Source: Spirosoma foliorum
GTDB taxonomy: Bacteria > Bacteroidota > Bacteroidia > Cytophagales > Spirosomataceae
NCBI RefSeq assembly: GCF_014117325.1
Contig: NZ_CP059732.1
Location: forward strand, 7,753,001-7,817,000
Reading direction: 5' to 3'
Length of the DNA: 64,000 bases
The notes beneath the pieces were generated by a model. It did no database searches. It had not been told where the DNA came from and saw nothing but the letters and a program-made list of their open reading frames with translations. This document shows, one piece after another, positions 8,558 to 17,450 of the stretch (position 1 is its first letter; each line of letters opens with the position of its first letter). The position numbers were made by a program, and so were the translations under genes.

Positions 8558-9109
8558 ATGGACACTTCATTAACAGACGAAGAAATGATTCGGCAATACT
8601 TAACCAGCCGGCCGGACCAGTGCTTCGAAACGCTTTATAATCGGTATGTGAATAAGGTCTATCGACGTTGCCTGTCGATGACCAAAGACTCTGATAAAGC
8701 GGAGGATTTTACGCAGGATATATTTCTTAAGGTATTCGCTAAGTTAGATGCCTTTCAAGAGCGGTCTACTTTCTCGACTTGGCTTTATTCGATTGCCTTC
8801 AACTATTGCTCAGATCAGCTCCGGAAAGCGAAGCGATTTAATTTTTATTCCATAGAGGAAGGGGTACAATATGATATTCCTGATACAAAAGATGGTCAAC
8901 TTCATGAAGAAACGCTGCAATTAGTCAAACAGATTATGGCGTCGCTTACAGAGAGCGAGCAGGCTTTACTACAGTTGAAATATGAAGATGAGCTAAGTAT
9001 TGAAGAGATCGCCCAGATTTACCAAATCAATCCTAGTGCGGTAAAAATGCGGCTGAAACGAAGTCGTGACAAGATTAACCGGCTTTATCAACAGCAGTCT
9101 AATAACTAA
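8558..9109 (+). CDS. RNA polymerase ECF sigma-70 factor (paralogue B)
   Basis: 183 residues from the ATG at 8558, chosen because MDTSLTDEEMIRQYL aligns with MNTVLTDEETIRQYL of paralogue A; a longer GTG start at 8474 is possible but unlikely. Region 2 (DFTQDIFLKVF, STWLYSIAFNYCSDQLR) and region 4 (LKYEDELSIEEIAQIY, AVKMRLKRSRDK) are intact. The centre between the regions differs most from paralogue A. No adjacent anti-sigma factor is present. The two genes point away from each other around a gene-poor 1.9 kb. Confidence 0.92.
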   Translation: MDTSLTDEEMIRQYLTSRPDQCFETLYNRYVNKVYRRCLSMTKDSDKAEDFTQDIFLKVFAKLDAFQERSTFSTWLYSIAFNYCSDQLRKAKRFNFYSIEEGVQYDIPDTKDGQLHEETLQLVKQIMASLTESEQALLQLKYEDELSIEEIAQIYQINPSAVKMRLKRSRDKINRLYQQQSNN

Positions 9110-9120
9110 GAAATAATGTT

Positions 9121-9161
9121 AGCCCGCTATGCTCACTAAATTCGGGAGAGAATAGCGGGCT
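9121..9161. terminator. Hairpin between converging genes
   Basis: AGCCCGCTAT at 9121-9130 pairs with ATAGCGGGCT at 9152-9161. There is no strong T run on either side, so it is a weak terminator candidate shared by the converging genes. Confidence 0.55.
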
Positions 9162-9176
9162 AGCTATGCAAGTAGC

Positions 9177-10649
9177 TTAATGGGGAGCGCTCTGCTCTTC
9201 TACCTGTTGTTGGCGGACCTGCTGGCCAATGGGAACATATTCTACTTCGCACGGATACCCAAACAGGCAGTTTGCCTTAATCTGCTCAGCTACCCGATCA
9301 GGCACCATGTTTTCCCAACCATCTTCACCTTGTTGGATCATCTCCAGCACATGATCAGTGGATATGTGTAGATTCTGTTCGTTATAATCGGTTATATCTT
9401 CGATTTTATCGTTCCGAACGAGGTATTGAAAGAGGGGTTCCAGCGTAGCCGGTAATTTGAATTCATTACAGGTATAAATGGCTCCTTCGCGAAGCGTTGG
9501 ATACACGAACAGTTTTACCTTTCTGCTGAATAAGGTGGCAAACGACTCCAGAATACCACCGGGTAAAAATTCATAGTGACCTTCTTCAAAGATGTATTCC
9601 AGGTTCGGAATACCCACAATCAGACCAATTTTGAGTCGTGTCAGACGAGCTAGGTAGGCCACCAGCTTATAGTATTCCAGATAGTTGGAAATCATTACCG
9701 TCTGACCCATAGAGCACAGAATATCTACCCGATCCAGAAAGTCTTTCTCGTCGATACCCTGCTCGTTGGCTTTCAAGTTGTGCAATGTCAGCTCGGCCAT
9801 CGAAATCACCCGATTGGCATCTACATCGGCTTCGTCTTTAAATTGCTTTAGGCCATTTTCAATCATATCCATCTGGACATTCGTAACCGGCCGTAACCGT
9901 CCACGCATAACCAGGATATTTTTTTTATAAAGCGCTTCGGAGGGTTGTAATACCTGACCATCGGCACCAAACAGGGCGGCATCAGTGAATCCGTTCTTAA
10001 CCAGATGAAGACTCATCAGTCGGTTATCGACATCCGCAAAATCAGGCCCATTAAACCGAATCATATCAATCTGAATCCGTTCTGGCGTCAGATCGTCCAT
10101 AAGCGATAATACGAGTGTTTCGGGCGATTTTGCGTAGTAATAACAACCATAAATCAGGTTAACGCCAATAATGCCGAGCGCCTGTTGCTGAAGAATGTTC
10201 TCATTATCAGCCATTCGGACGTGGATAATCACGTCGTTATAGCCCGACTGCGGGTTTAACTGAAAGCGGCAACCCAGCCAGCCATGTGCTTCGTTGGTTT
10301 TCTGGTAATTAAGGGCAACAACAGTATTGGCAAACGCAAAAAACGTGGTGTCTGGACCACGTTTTTCGGCTAATCGTTTCTCGAGAAGGCTATATTCCTT
10401 ATTCAGCATTTTCACCAACCGGGACTCAACTACGTAGCGGCCACTTTCTTCAACGCCGTAAATAGAATCGCTGAAGGTCATGTCGTAAGCTGACATAGTT
10501 TTGGCGATAGTTCCCGATGAGCCACCTGCTTTGAAAAACATGGCAGCCGTTTCCTGACCAGCACCAATCTCCGCAAAGGAGCCATAAATACGTCGGTCCA
10601 GATTAATACGTAAAGCTTTCTGCTTCGTACCTATATTCTTTTCGTACAT
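9177..10649 (-). CDS. Conserved protein of unknown function (Bacteroidota family sometimes labelled nicotinate-nucleotide adenylyltransferase)
   Basis: 490 residues from the ATG at 10649 (MYEKNIGTKQKALRINLDRR). An upstream ATG at 10733 adds 28 residues overlapping a terminator hairpin and is rejected. Conserved-looking blocks include YGSFAEIGAGQETAAMFF and GTIAKTMSAYDMTFSD near the N-terminus and VIIHVRMADN in the middle. I know the family as widespread in Bacteroidota with an unreliable nucleotidyltransferase label. I see no HxGH-type adenylyltransferase motif, so that label is not supported. It is cytosolic, with no signal or membrane segment. Function unknown. Confidence 0.85.
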   Translation of the reverse strand: MYEKNIGTKQKALRINLDRRIYGSFAEIGAGQETAAMFFKAGGSSGTIAKTMSAYDMTFSDSIYGVEESGRYVVESRLVKMLNKEYSLLEKRLAEKRGPDTTFFAFANTVVALNYQKTNEAHGWLGCRFQLNPQSGYNDVIIHVRMADNENILQQQALGIIGVNLIYGCYYYAKSPETLVLSLMDDLTPERIQIDMIRFNGPDFADVDNRLMSLHLVKNGFTDAALFGADGQVLQPSEALYKKNILVMRGRLRPVTNVQMDMIENGLKQFKDEADVDANRVISMAELTLHNLKANEQGIDEKDFLDRVDILCSMGQTVMISNYLEYYKLVAYLARLTRLKIGLIVGIPNLEYIFEEGHYEFLPGGILESFATLFSRKVKLFVYPTLREGAIYTCNEFKLPATLEPLFQYLVRNDKIEDITDYNEQNLHISTDHVLEMIQQGEDGWENMVPDRVAEQIKANCLFGYPCEVEYVPIGQQVRQQQVEEQSAPH

Positions 10650-10683
10650 AGTGATGGGAACTTTTAAGGCTAAGTTACAATAT

Positions 10684-10724
10684 AAAACACCAAAAGCAGC
10701 CTTTGGAGCCGCTTTTGTGTTAAA
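10684..10724 (-). terminator. Terminator downstream of the S41 protease gene
   Basis: On the minus strand AACACAAAAGC.GC pairs with GC.GCTTTT.GTGTT around a short loop and is followed by an AT-rich run. It sits just past the protease stop at 10736 and before the next minus-strand start. Confidence 0.7.
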
Positions 10725-10735
10725 ATAATACAATA

Positions 10736-12184
10736 TTAATGTTGATTATCCAAGAATTTATTGGTAATAAACATATTTCCTCCACCTGCCTTCTGGTCGA
10801 GCGATGACCCAAGGATGGGTTGAGTGACTTCTGTAGAAGCAGCCCGGCGTGCCATTCGGGTGCCCGAAATCTGGAAAATGGCTTCGCTAAGCATGGGCTC
10901 AGTTACATCTCCAAATGCTTTCATGCCATAAGATGGCTCCCGCACCTCCACCGATGGCGTAAATCCAGCCGCATAATCCGTGAATCCCACTGCATTGGCC
11001 GATTTAAAGGTAATTGGTTGTATTCCCCATTTTATGCGGCCACTGTCGTCGTAAATCGTAATCGAACCAACATTTTTCCCAACGGTGGTTGTGCCAATGG
11101 TAGTCACCGTCATGAAAGGGCGTAAACCATTGATAACCAACTCGCTGGCCGACGCTGTGCTGCCTGTCGTCAGGACAAATACGCGACTCAGGTTAGCGCC
11201 AATATTCGTCGATTTCGTCAGGAAATTCTGCGTATTCCAGCCGGAACCGCGGTTCTTATCATTGGCTGCCGTCACAATACTATTCCATTTCTGTGTGTAA
11301 TAAACCTTAGAGGCATCAATATTTTTCCCGATCAGGCTGGCAAGATTGGTCGACGAACTCACATAACCACCTCGATTGTAACGTAAGTCAAGAATCAGCT
11401 CATTGACGCCCTGTTGCTTGAACTTGCCAAAAATATTGTCAAGCTTCAAATCATAGGTGTTATCTAAGTTGGAGCTACCTGCTTTATACAAACCCGGAAT
11501 AAACTGGTTGTAAATAAGATAGCCTATGGTTTTGCCTCCAATGGCATAGGTTGTATCCAACAGAATGGGGTCTTCCTGAAAGACAACTGCCGTAGCCTGC
11601 TTGGTTTGGGAAACATCCGTCAAAACATTATTGCTAATGGTTGCAAATCCGTACGTATAGGTATCGGTAGTGCTACCAGTACCAGCCAGTAAAGCCTGAT
11701 AATTAGCGAGGGTCAACAACTCGCCATTTACTTTCGTGATAATATCTCCGCGTTTAATGCCTGCTTTAGCGGCCGGAGACCCAGGCAGTACATAGATGAT
11801 CGACGCAATGATATTGGCCCTGGTCTGATCTCGATAATACAGATTATATTCGATACCCGTTGTCTTCGACTGCCCACTTAGCGATGCCTTCAGGTCGTCG
11901 GCACTTTCCTGAAGCCAGGAAAAACGATCCCGATCGGGGTTCGTCGTATTGTAATCGTAAAGTAAGGTCGGGAAAAAACTTTTGGGAGCTAATGAGGTAT
12001 CTGGGTTGGCTGGTAATTTATCGTTCCAGAAGTAATAGTTTTTCATATTCTCCAGAACCCAATTGTTCACCTCGCCATTTGATGTTATAGGACTAACATC
12101 GGTATCCTTTTTGCAGGATGTCATCAGCAACGGGCCGCCAATCGCGAAAAGCAGGGCCAATCTACTGGCAAAAAATAGTCTCAT
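10736..12184 (-). CDS. S41 family peptidase lipoprotein (C-terminal processing protease-like, PDZ domain)
   Basis: 482 residues. A lipoprotein signal ends at LMTSC (Cys24). After an N-terminal helical region, a PDZ-like segment (YVLPGSPAAKAGIKRGDIITKVNG) is followed by the S41 core: LILDLRYNRGGYVSSS and the nucleophile block TTGSTASASELVINGL with the catalytic Ser. The Lys partner is probably in TTVGKNVG. Predicted periplasmic or outer-membrane anchored endopeptidase. Single-gene unit with its own terminator. The physiological substrate is unknown. Confidence 0.9.
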   Translation of the reverse strand: MRLFFASRLALLFAIGGPLLMTSCKKDTDVSPITSNGEVNNWVLENMKNYYFWNDKLPANPDTSLAPKSFFPTLLYDYNTTNPDRDRFSWLQESADDLKASLSGQSKTTGIEYNLYYRDQTRANIIASIIYVLPGSPAAKAGIKRGDIITKVNGELLTLANYQALLAGTGSTTDTYTYGFATISNNVLTDVSQTKQATAVVFQEDPILLDTTYAIGGKTIGYLIYNQFIPGLYKAGSSNLDNTYDLKLDNIFGKFKQQGVNELILDLRYNRGGYVSSSTNLASLIGKNIDASKVYYTQKWNSIVTAANDKNRGSGWNTQNFLTKSTNIGANLSRVFVLTTGSTASASELVINGLRPFMTVTTIGTTTVGKNVGSITIYDDSGRIKWGIQPITFKSANAVGFTDYAAGFTPSVEVREPSYGMKAFGDVTEPMLSEAIFQISGTRMARRAASTEVTQPILGSSLDQKAGGGNMFITNKFLDNQH

Positions 12185-12268
12185 GTGTACTTGTTGATGT
12201 GAAAAGCTTTATCGCTATAAGAACGTAATAATCACCTAAATAATTTTCTGAGAATGCAACGAGGAGGC

Positions 12269-12622
12269 TTAGCAAAAGGCGTCTTCAATGTGCTTTATCC
12301 GTAGTTCGCTACCCGCTATAGTTACGGCGATAATATCAAATCGGATGTCATATAGCCAGTCGTTGGCAAAAATATACTGTTCCGCGGCTTTCATCACCAG
12401 TTTGGCTTTGGTGTAGGAAACAAACTCCTCAGGATTGCCATAACTAAGATTGGTCCTGGTTTTTACCTCAACAAATACCAGAAGCTTCCCCTTTTTGGCG
12501 ATTAGATCAATCTCCGCGTGTTGGTAACGGTAGTTTCGGAACATGATCTCGTAACCTTGTTCGCGTAGGTAGCGAGCAGCTTCCGCTTCACCCTGTTTGC
12601 CGGTTTCGTTGTGTTGAGCCAT
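12269..12622 (-). CDS. YraN family protein (UPF0102, endonuclease-like)
   Basis: 117 residues, the usual family length. It shows the full pattern: GKQGEAEAARYLREQGYEI, then RNYRYQHAEIDLIAKKG and LVFVEVKTR. The E-D-ExK arrangement is that of PD-(D/E)XK nucleases. The biological role is not established in the family. It is divergently oriented to lipB; the lipB start is 97 nt away. Confidence 0.93.
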   Translation of the reverse strand: MAQHNETGKQGEAEAARYLREQGYEIMFRNYRYQHAEIDLIAKKGKLLVFVEVKTRTNLSYGNPEEFVSYTKAKLVMKAAEQYIFANDWLYDIRFDIIAVTIAGSELRIKHIEDAFC

Positions 12623-12718
12623 TATAGTAGGATAAGGTTACAAATAACGGCAAACCGAACGAAACTTAGCAAGCTCGTTGTTAGAGAACTAGCGGAAGAC
12701 CTCTTCTTCCCGGAAGCA

Positions 12719-13447
12719 ATGAATAGTCGTATTAATAAACAAGTTGAAGTTCGGGCGTTAGGATTGATGGAATACCAGGCTGCCTGGGATGAGCAGGAGC
12801 GCCTGTTTTCGACCATTGTCGATCAAAAACTACAGAACCGAACAGTCTCCATTGCGGAGCAGCAACCAACTCCCAATTATTTGCTGTTTTGTGAGCATCC
12901 GCCCGTATACACACTCGGAACGAGCGGCCATGCCGAGAATTTATTGATCGACGAAGAACGGCTGTCAACGGAGTTTGGCGCAACTTTCTTTAAGATTCGG
13001 CGTGGAGGAGATATTACGTTTCATGGACCTGGTCAGTTAGTGGGTTATCCGATTCTGGATCTGGATAACTTTTTTACCGACATCCATCGCTACATGCGTC
13101 TGCTCGAGGAAAGTATCATTTTAACCTTAGCCGATTATGGTCTGGATGCCGGGCGGATTGAGGGTTTAACGGGCGTTTGGCTTGATTATGGTACGAATGC
13201 TGAGCGACCTCGTAAAATTTGCGCAATGGGTGTAAAAGCCAGCCGTTGGGTAACGATGCATGGATTTGCGCTGAATGTAAATACAGATTTGCGTTATTTT
13301 AACCATATTGTCCCTTGTGGAATTACCGATAAAGCGGTTACGTCGCTGGCAACCGAGTTAGGTCGTGAAGTGCCGTTGAATGAGGTGGCCAACCATGTTC
13401 AGCGTCATGTGGCCACTTTATTTGAGATGGAATTAGTAACACGGTGA
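12719..13447 (+). CDS. lipB: Lipoyl(octanoyl) transferase LipB
   Basis: 242 residues from the ATG at 12719 (MNSRINKQVEVRALG); an open frame extends upstream to 12611 but overlaps yraN. Family motifs are complete: RRGGDITFHGPGQLVGYPI, KICAMGVKASRWVTMHGFA with the catalytic Lys, and VPCGITDKAVTSL with the thioester-forming Cys. It transfers octanoate from acyl carrier protein to lipoate-dependent enzymes as the first step of lipoylation. It heads a run of three plus-strand genes separated by GC-rich hairpins. Confidence 0.95.
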   Translation: MNSRINKQVEVRALGLMEYQAAWDEQERLFSTIVDQKLQNRTVSIAEQQPTPNYLLFCEHPPVYTLGTSGHAENLLIDEERLSTEFGATFFKIRRGGDITFHGPGQLVGYPILDLDNFFTDIHRYMRLLEESIILTLADYGLDAGRIEGLTGVWLDYGTNAERPRKICAMGVKASRWVTMHGFALNVNTDLRYFNHIVPCGITDKAVTSLATELGREVPLNEVANHVQRHVATLFEMELVTR

Positions 13448-13490
13448 TGCGGCATTCCCACATCTTGTCCGTTAGTATAAAGCGTTTTTA

Positions 13491-13507
13491 GCGGACGAGC
13501 CGTCCGC
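13491..13507. repeat. GC-rich mini-hairpin H1 upstream of a start codon
   Basis: GCGGAC-GAGCC-GTCCGC followed by GTTAC. It ends 11 nt before the ATG at 13519. The same motif recurs at 13961-13977 and, in variant form, at 55977-55994. Confidence 0.65.
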
Positions 13508-13518
13508 GTTACATTGGA

Positions 13519-13923
13519 ATGAAAAAGGATATTAATTTTTTGCCTGTTGAAGGCGTACATATAGTGATTGCCCGGAAAGAGAATCTGATTAACGGGTATG
13601 ATTGGCAGGTTTTCCTGATTAACCAGAAAGATGTGCCGATCACAACTGTATTTGTCACGTCGAAAGGCTACGGACAGAAAGACAAAGAGGAGCAGAAAAC
13701 ATCGACGTTACGCCACTTTTTTGTGGAAGTTCAGCCGGGAGCGCATGAAGTTGTTGAGACGATTATGCCCGATGTATTCCATCTGAACAACGAATACTGG
13801 GTAAGCTATTTTATTGGCAATCAGATTTTCGATAAGAAGTTTATCTTCGTGCCAGACAGCATTGTAGAAGAAAATCTGGTGCTCATACCTGCTCTGGGCC
13901 TGGAAGGAATTTTGCACGCGTAA
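13519..13923 (+). CDS. Conserved hypothetical protein (Bacteroidota)
   Basis: 134 residues, beginning MKKDINFLPVEGVHIVIARK. Composition is beta-rich and soluble: YDWQVFLINQKDVPITTVFV, LRHFFVEVQPGAHEVVE, YWVSYFIGNQIFDKKFIF. No signal peptide and no catalytic motif I recognise. The fold may be a small immunoglobulin-like or sandwich domain, but that is a guess. It is placed between lipB and an exonuclease-like gene and flanked on both sides by related GC-rich hairpins. Confidence 0.8.
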   Translation: MKKDINFLPVEGVHIVIARKENLINGYDWQVFLINQKDVPITTVFVTSKGYGQKDKEEQKTSTLRHFFVEVQPGAHEVVETIMPDVFHLNNEYWVSYFIGNQIFDKKFIFVPDSIVEENLVLIPALGLEGILHA

Positions 13924-13982
13924 GTAACGCGGACATGCTGTCGGCTATATATTTCTAAATGCGGACAGGATGTCCGCGTTAC
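13924..13982. repeat. GC-rich palindrome H2
   Basis: GTAACGCGGACAT at 13924-13936 is the reverse complement of ATGTCCGCGTTAC at 13970-13982, and within the right half GCGGACA-GGA-TGTCCGC is a small hairpin. It lies between the unknown gene and the exonuclease-like gene. Confidence 0.75.
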
Positions 13983-14000
13983 CATGCTACCCTAAACCTC

Positions 14001-14738
14001 ATGGCTCAACCCGTCTCCTGGAAACGTCGGCTCAAGAACCTTCTGTTTATTGATCTTAAAACGGTGGCGGGTGAGCCATCTCTACTGTCTGTTGATCCGC
14101 GTTTGCAACGTCAGTGGGAGGAAAAGAGCCGGTATTTCAAAAACGATGATGAACTCTCTGCGGCTGGATGGTACGACCGCCGGGCTTCCTTTTTTGCGGA
14201 GTTTGGTAAAATTATCTGCATTGGTGTAGGTGGATTATTTTTCGACGACGACGACCAACCGCATCTAAAGGTGAAATTGATCAGCAACGATGACGAACTG
14301 GCGTTGCTGGGAGAATTCTTGACGATCGTGAACCGATACCCACCCGGTGAACTGACGTTATGCGCTCATAACGGAAAGGAATTCGACTTCCCGTATCTCT
14401 GTCGACGGTTGATGGTAAATGGCTTGCCACTTCCGCCCGCGTTGCAGATTTCGGGGAAGAAACCCTGGGAAATTCCGCATCGGGACACGCTGGAACATTG
14501 GCAGTTTGGCGACAAACGTCATTTTGTTCCGCTTGATCTTTTGGCTGCTGTGCTGAATATCCCAACCCGCCCACTCGAATGGACGGGCGACCGTACCAGC
14601 GAGGTGTATTATCGGGAACATGACTGGCCTCGTATTGAACAATACGCCCGCGATTCGATGGTGATGCTGGTACAGGTTTATTTAAAAATGGTGGGTGCCC
14701 CGCTCGTGGCCGACGAGCATATTGTATTAAGTGATTGA
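14001..14738 (+). CDS. Predicted PolB-like 3'-5' exonuclease family protein with an altered first catalytic motif
   Basis: 245 residues from the ATG at 14001 (MAQPVSWKRRLKN). The architecture matches the RNase H-like 3'-5' exonuclease family: Exo I region LLFIDLKTV (residues 14-22), Exo II CAHNGKEFDFPYLCRRL and Exo III YARDSMVMLVQVYLKM. In active members Exo I reads D-x-E; here it is D18-L-K20 (GAT CTT AAA), replacing the metal-binding Glu with Lys. The rest looks intact, so the protein is probably expressed but may have lost or changed nuclease activity. Role unknown. Confidence 0.85.
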   Translation: MAQPVSWKRRLKNLLFIDLKTVAGEPSLLSVDPRLQRQWEEKSRYFKNDDELSAAGWYDRRASFFAEFGKIICIGVGGLFFDDDDQPHLKVKLISNDDELALLGEFLTIVNRYPPGELTLCAHNGKEFDFPYLCRRLMVNGLPLPPALQISGKKPWEIPHRDTLEHWQFGDKRHFVPLDLLAAVLNIPTRPLEWTGDRTSEVYYREHDWPRIEQYARDSMVMLVQVYLKMVGAPLVADEHIVLSD

Positions 14739-14740
14739 AG

Positions 14741-14839
14741 TTAATGAATGAATAATGGATAATGTAAAATGAATAATCTGAAATGAAGCTGATCGGCTTC
14801 TAGAACATTATCCAGTTTACATTAATCATTATCCATTGA
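14741..14839. repeat. Intergenic palindrome P3 (ATAATGGATAATG word type)
   Basis: Left words AATGAATAATGGATAATGT and right words ACATTAATCATTATCCATT are imperfectly complementary around a central AAGCTGATCGGCTT mini-stem. It lies immediately after the exonuclease gene and shares words with P1 and P8. Confidence 0.7.
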
Positions 14840-14896
14840 CAAAATCCCACACTGTAGTTAAACATTTTAGCCTAGCTACTGAGTTAGGCAAGTAAC

Positions 14897-17374
14897 ATGA
14901 GAGGAAAACCAAAACAAGATAAATACTTGAAGGCCGCATCGGGCCGACCTACTTCGGGGCAGTCGCCAACGACGCGCCCACGTGAAAAGGGTTTCGAGAA
15001 ATCAGCAAAAGTGAAGCCCATTCAACAGGCCGACTCTTTTCTGGATGAAATGAAAAACGACATCATGGCGTTTTTCCAGATTAACGACGACCACTCCTTT
15101 ACACAGGAGCAGGTATTAGACCATTTCGGTACGGGCGACCGGCGCATGAAACTCATCATGCACGGCCTCATTGGCGAACTTACCGATGAAGGTACACTAG
15201 TACGTCAGGCAGACGGTAGTTACCGGGCTGATGCCAATGCCAACCTGATTGAAGGTGTTGTGGAACATGTAAATTCGCGCTTTGCCTTTGTGGTTCCCAC
15301 GACCACCAGCGGTGTTCGGGGAGATCGGGACGAGGATATCTGGGTTTCGACGGATGACCTGGCCGGGGCCGTTGATGGCGACCGTGTACAGGTAATTCGA
15401 TTTACGGATTCACGCAGCAAAGGACGCCGGATCGAGGGCAAAGTTGCCCGCGTGATCGAACGGGGACGCACGGAGTTGGTGGGTCGTATTGAAGTATGGC
15501 CAACTTACGGGTTTGTTGTTCCGGATAGCAAAAAGATTTACGACGACATTTTTATCCCGGAAGAAAAACTGGGTGGCGCTGCCGATGGCGAAAAGGTAAT
15601 TGTTCGACTCACGAAATACCCTGATCCAGATAGCCGCAAGCAACGTTTCGAGGGCGAAGTAATTACCGTACTCGGGAAAGCAGGGCAGAACAATACCGAA
15701 ATGCACGCTATTCTGGCGGAGTTCGGCTTACCAATCGTTTTCCCCGAAGAGGTTGAACAGGAAGCAGAAGCTATCCCGACCAAAATCGACGAAAAGGATA
15801 TTGCCAACCGGCGGGACATGCGTGACATAACTACGTTCACGATTGACCCGGTTGATGCCAAAGATTTCGACGATGCGTTGTCGGTGCAGGTGTTAGACAA
15901 TGGTAACTTCGAAATTGGGGTTCACATTGCCGATGTAACACACTACGTGTTGCCGGGTTCTAAACTGGAAGCCGAAGCCTACAAACGGGCTACATCGGTT
16001 TATCTGGTTGATCGGGTTGTTCCAATGCTCCCCGAAAAACTGTCGAATGGCCTTTGTTCGCTGCGTCCGAACGAGGATAAACTCACGTTCTCGGCTGTTT
16101 TTGAATTAACGCCCAATGCACACATTGTAAAGGAATGGTTCGGCCGAACTATCATCCATTCGAATCGTCGGTTCGCTTACGAAGAAGCGCAGGATATCCT
16201 GAACGCCAACAGTGGCGATTATCTGGAAGAGCTTCGGTTGCTCAATGAGCTGGCCTACAAACTCCGCGATGAACGGTTTAAAAATGGTGCTATCAACTTC
16301 GAAACGGTTGAAGTGCGGTTCCGGTTGGACGAGAATGGTGTACCCTTAGCTGTTTATCCGAAAATTCGGCAGGATACCAACAAGCTCATCGAAGAGTTTA
16401 TGTTGCTTGCGAATAAGCGGGTGGCTGAGTTTGTGCACTCGCTGTCGAAACGCAACAAAAATGGCGAAGAGAATACGATGGTATACCGTGTTCACGAAGG
16501 TCCTGCTGAAGATAAGCTGCGTAGTTTCTCCGAGTTTGCTCGTAAGCTGGGCTACAAGCTCAACGTAGACGATGAGCATTTATCCAGCTCGATGAACCGC
16601 TTTATGGCGAGTATTGAAGGGAAGCCCGAAGCCGGAATGCTCCAGCAACTGGCCGTGCGGACCATGTCGAAAGCGCGCTATAGTACAGAGGATTTAGGTC
16701 ACTTCGGACTGGCGTTTAAGCGTTATTCACATTTCACGTCGCCTATTCGCCGTTACCCCGACATGATGGCTCACCGATTGCTTCAGCATTACCTGGACAA
16801 AGGGAAACCGGCTGATCGGGAAGAATACGAAGAAAAGTGCCGACACTCGTCTGAACGTGAACGGTTGGCCTCGGAGGCCGAACGGGCTAGCATCAAATAC
16901 AAACAGGTTGAGTTTATGAGCCGAATGGCACCCAACCAGGTATTTGAGGGCGTGATTTCGGGCGTTACAGAGTTCGGTATCTTTGTTGAAATCACCGAAA
17001 ATAGTTGCGAGGGCCTCGTCAGAATGCAGGACCTTAGCGACGACTACTACGAGTTCGACAAGGATAATTACCGGATCATTGGCCAGCGCCACAAGAAAAT
17101 GTACACTTTCGGCGATCCGGTTGTGGTTAAGGTAAAAGAAACCAATCTGGCCCGCCGAAGCATGGATTTTGCTTTAGTTAGCGACAAAGCTGGCCGCGCT
17201 ACGGATGCGGACTCACAACAGTTAAGTTTAGCAAAAAGCAATGATAGTCGAGGTTCCCGTTCGGGAAGTTCCAAAGGAGGACAAGCCTCTGCCCGCCGAT
17301 CCAGCAATCCTGGCAAAAAGCAGGGGACAGCGCCCAAAGGTGAAAATAGGCGTGGTGGTCGTGGTCGGCGTTAA
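14897..17374 (+). CDS. rnr: Ribonuclease R
   Basis: 825 residues. Order: basic N-terminal extension, winged-helix-like segment, two cold-shock OB folds, RNB catalytic domain and S1 domain. The RNB core has FTIDPVDAKDFDDALSV with the Asp cluster that binds Mg, and YSHFTSPIRRYPDMMAHRLL. S1 begins at about FEGVISGVTEFGIFVEI. The C-terminus is a Gly/Ser/Arg/Lys-rich tail (RRGGRGRR) typical of RNase R. It degrades structured RNA 3' to 5', including rRNA and mRNA fragments. A tRNA-Arg gene follows with its own promoter. Confidence 0.95.
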   Translation: MRGKPKQDKYLKAASGRPTSGQSPTTRPREKGFEKSAKVKPIQQADSFLDEMKNDIMAFFQINDDHSFTQEQVLDHFGTGDRRMKLIMHGLIGELTDEGTLVRQADGSYRADANANLIEGVVEHVNSRFAFVVPTTTSGVRGDRDEDIWVSTDDLAGAVDGDRVQVIRFTDSRSKGRRIEGKVARVIERGRTELVGRIEVWPTYGFVVPDSKKIYDDIFIPEEKLGGAADGEKVIVRLTKYPDPDSRKQRFEGEVITVLGKAGQNNTEMHAILAEFGLPIVFPEEVEQEAEAIPTKIDEKDIANRRDMRDITTFTIDPVDAKDFDDALSVQVLDNGNFEIGVHIADVTHYVLPGSKLEAEAYKRATSVYLVDRVVPMLPEKLSNGLCSLRPNEDKLTFSAVFELTPNAHIVKEWFGRTIIHSNRRFAYEEAQDILNANSGDYLEELRLLNELAYKLRDERFKNGAINFETVEVRFRLDENGVPLAVYPKIRQDTNKLIEEFMLLANKRVAEFVHSLSKRNKNGEENTMVYRVHEGPAEDKLRSFSEFARKLGYKLNVDDEHLSSSMNRFMASIEGKPEAGMLQQLAVRTMSKARYSTEDLGHFGLAFKRYSHFTSPIRRYPDMMAHRLLQHYLDKGKPADREEYEEKCRHSSERERLASEAERASIKYKQVEFMSRMAPNQVFEGVISGVTEFGIFVEITENSCEGLVRMQDLSDDYYEFDKDNYRIIGQRHKKMYTFGDPVVVKVKETNLARRSMDFALVSDKAGRATDADSQQLSLAKSNDSRGSRSGSSKGGQASARRSSNPGKKQGTAPKGENRRGGRGRR

Positions 17375-17401
17375 AAAGTAGAAGGTTGTTGGAGAGCGCT
17401 C

Positions 17402-17433
17402 TTGCGTTTTAGGAGGCAAATTCACTATATTTG
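17402..17433 (+). promoter_or_regulatory. Bacteroidota-type promoter of tRNA-Arg
   Basis: TTG at 17402-17404 and an exact TAnnTTTG box (TATATTTG, 17426-17433) are 21 nt apart, matching the Bacteroidota -33/-7 consensus. The tRNA begins 17 nt after the -7 box. Confidence 0.8.
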
Positions 17434-17450
17434 CAGTCCCAAACGGAAAA

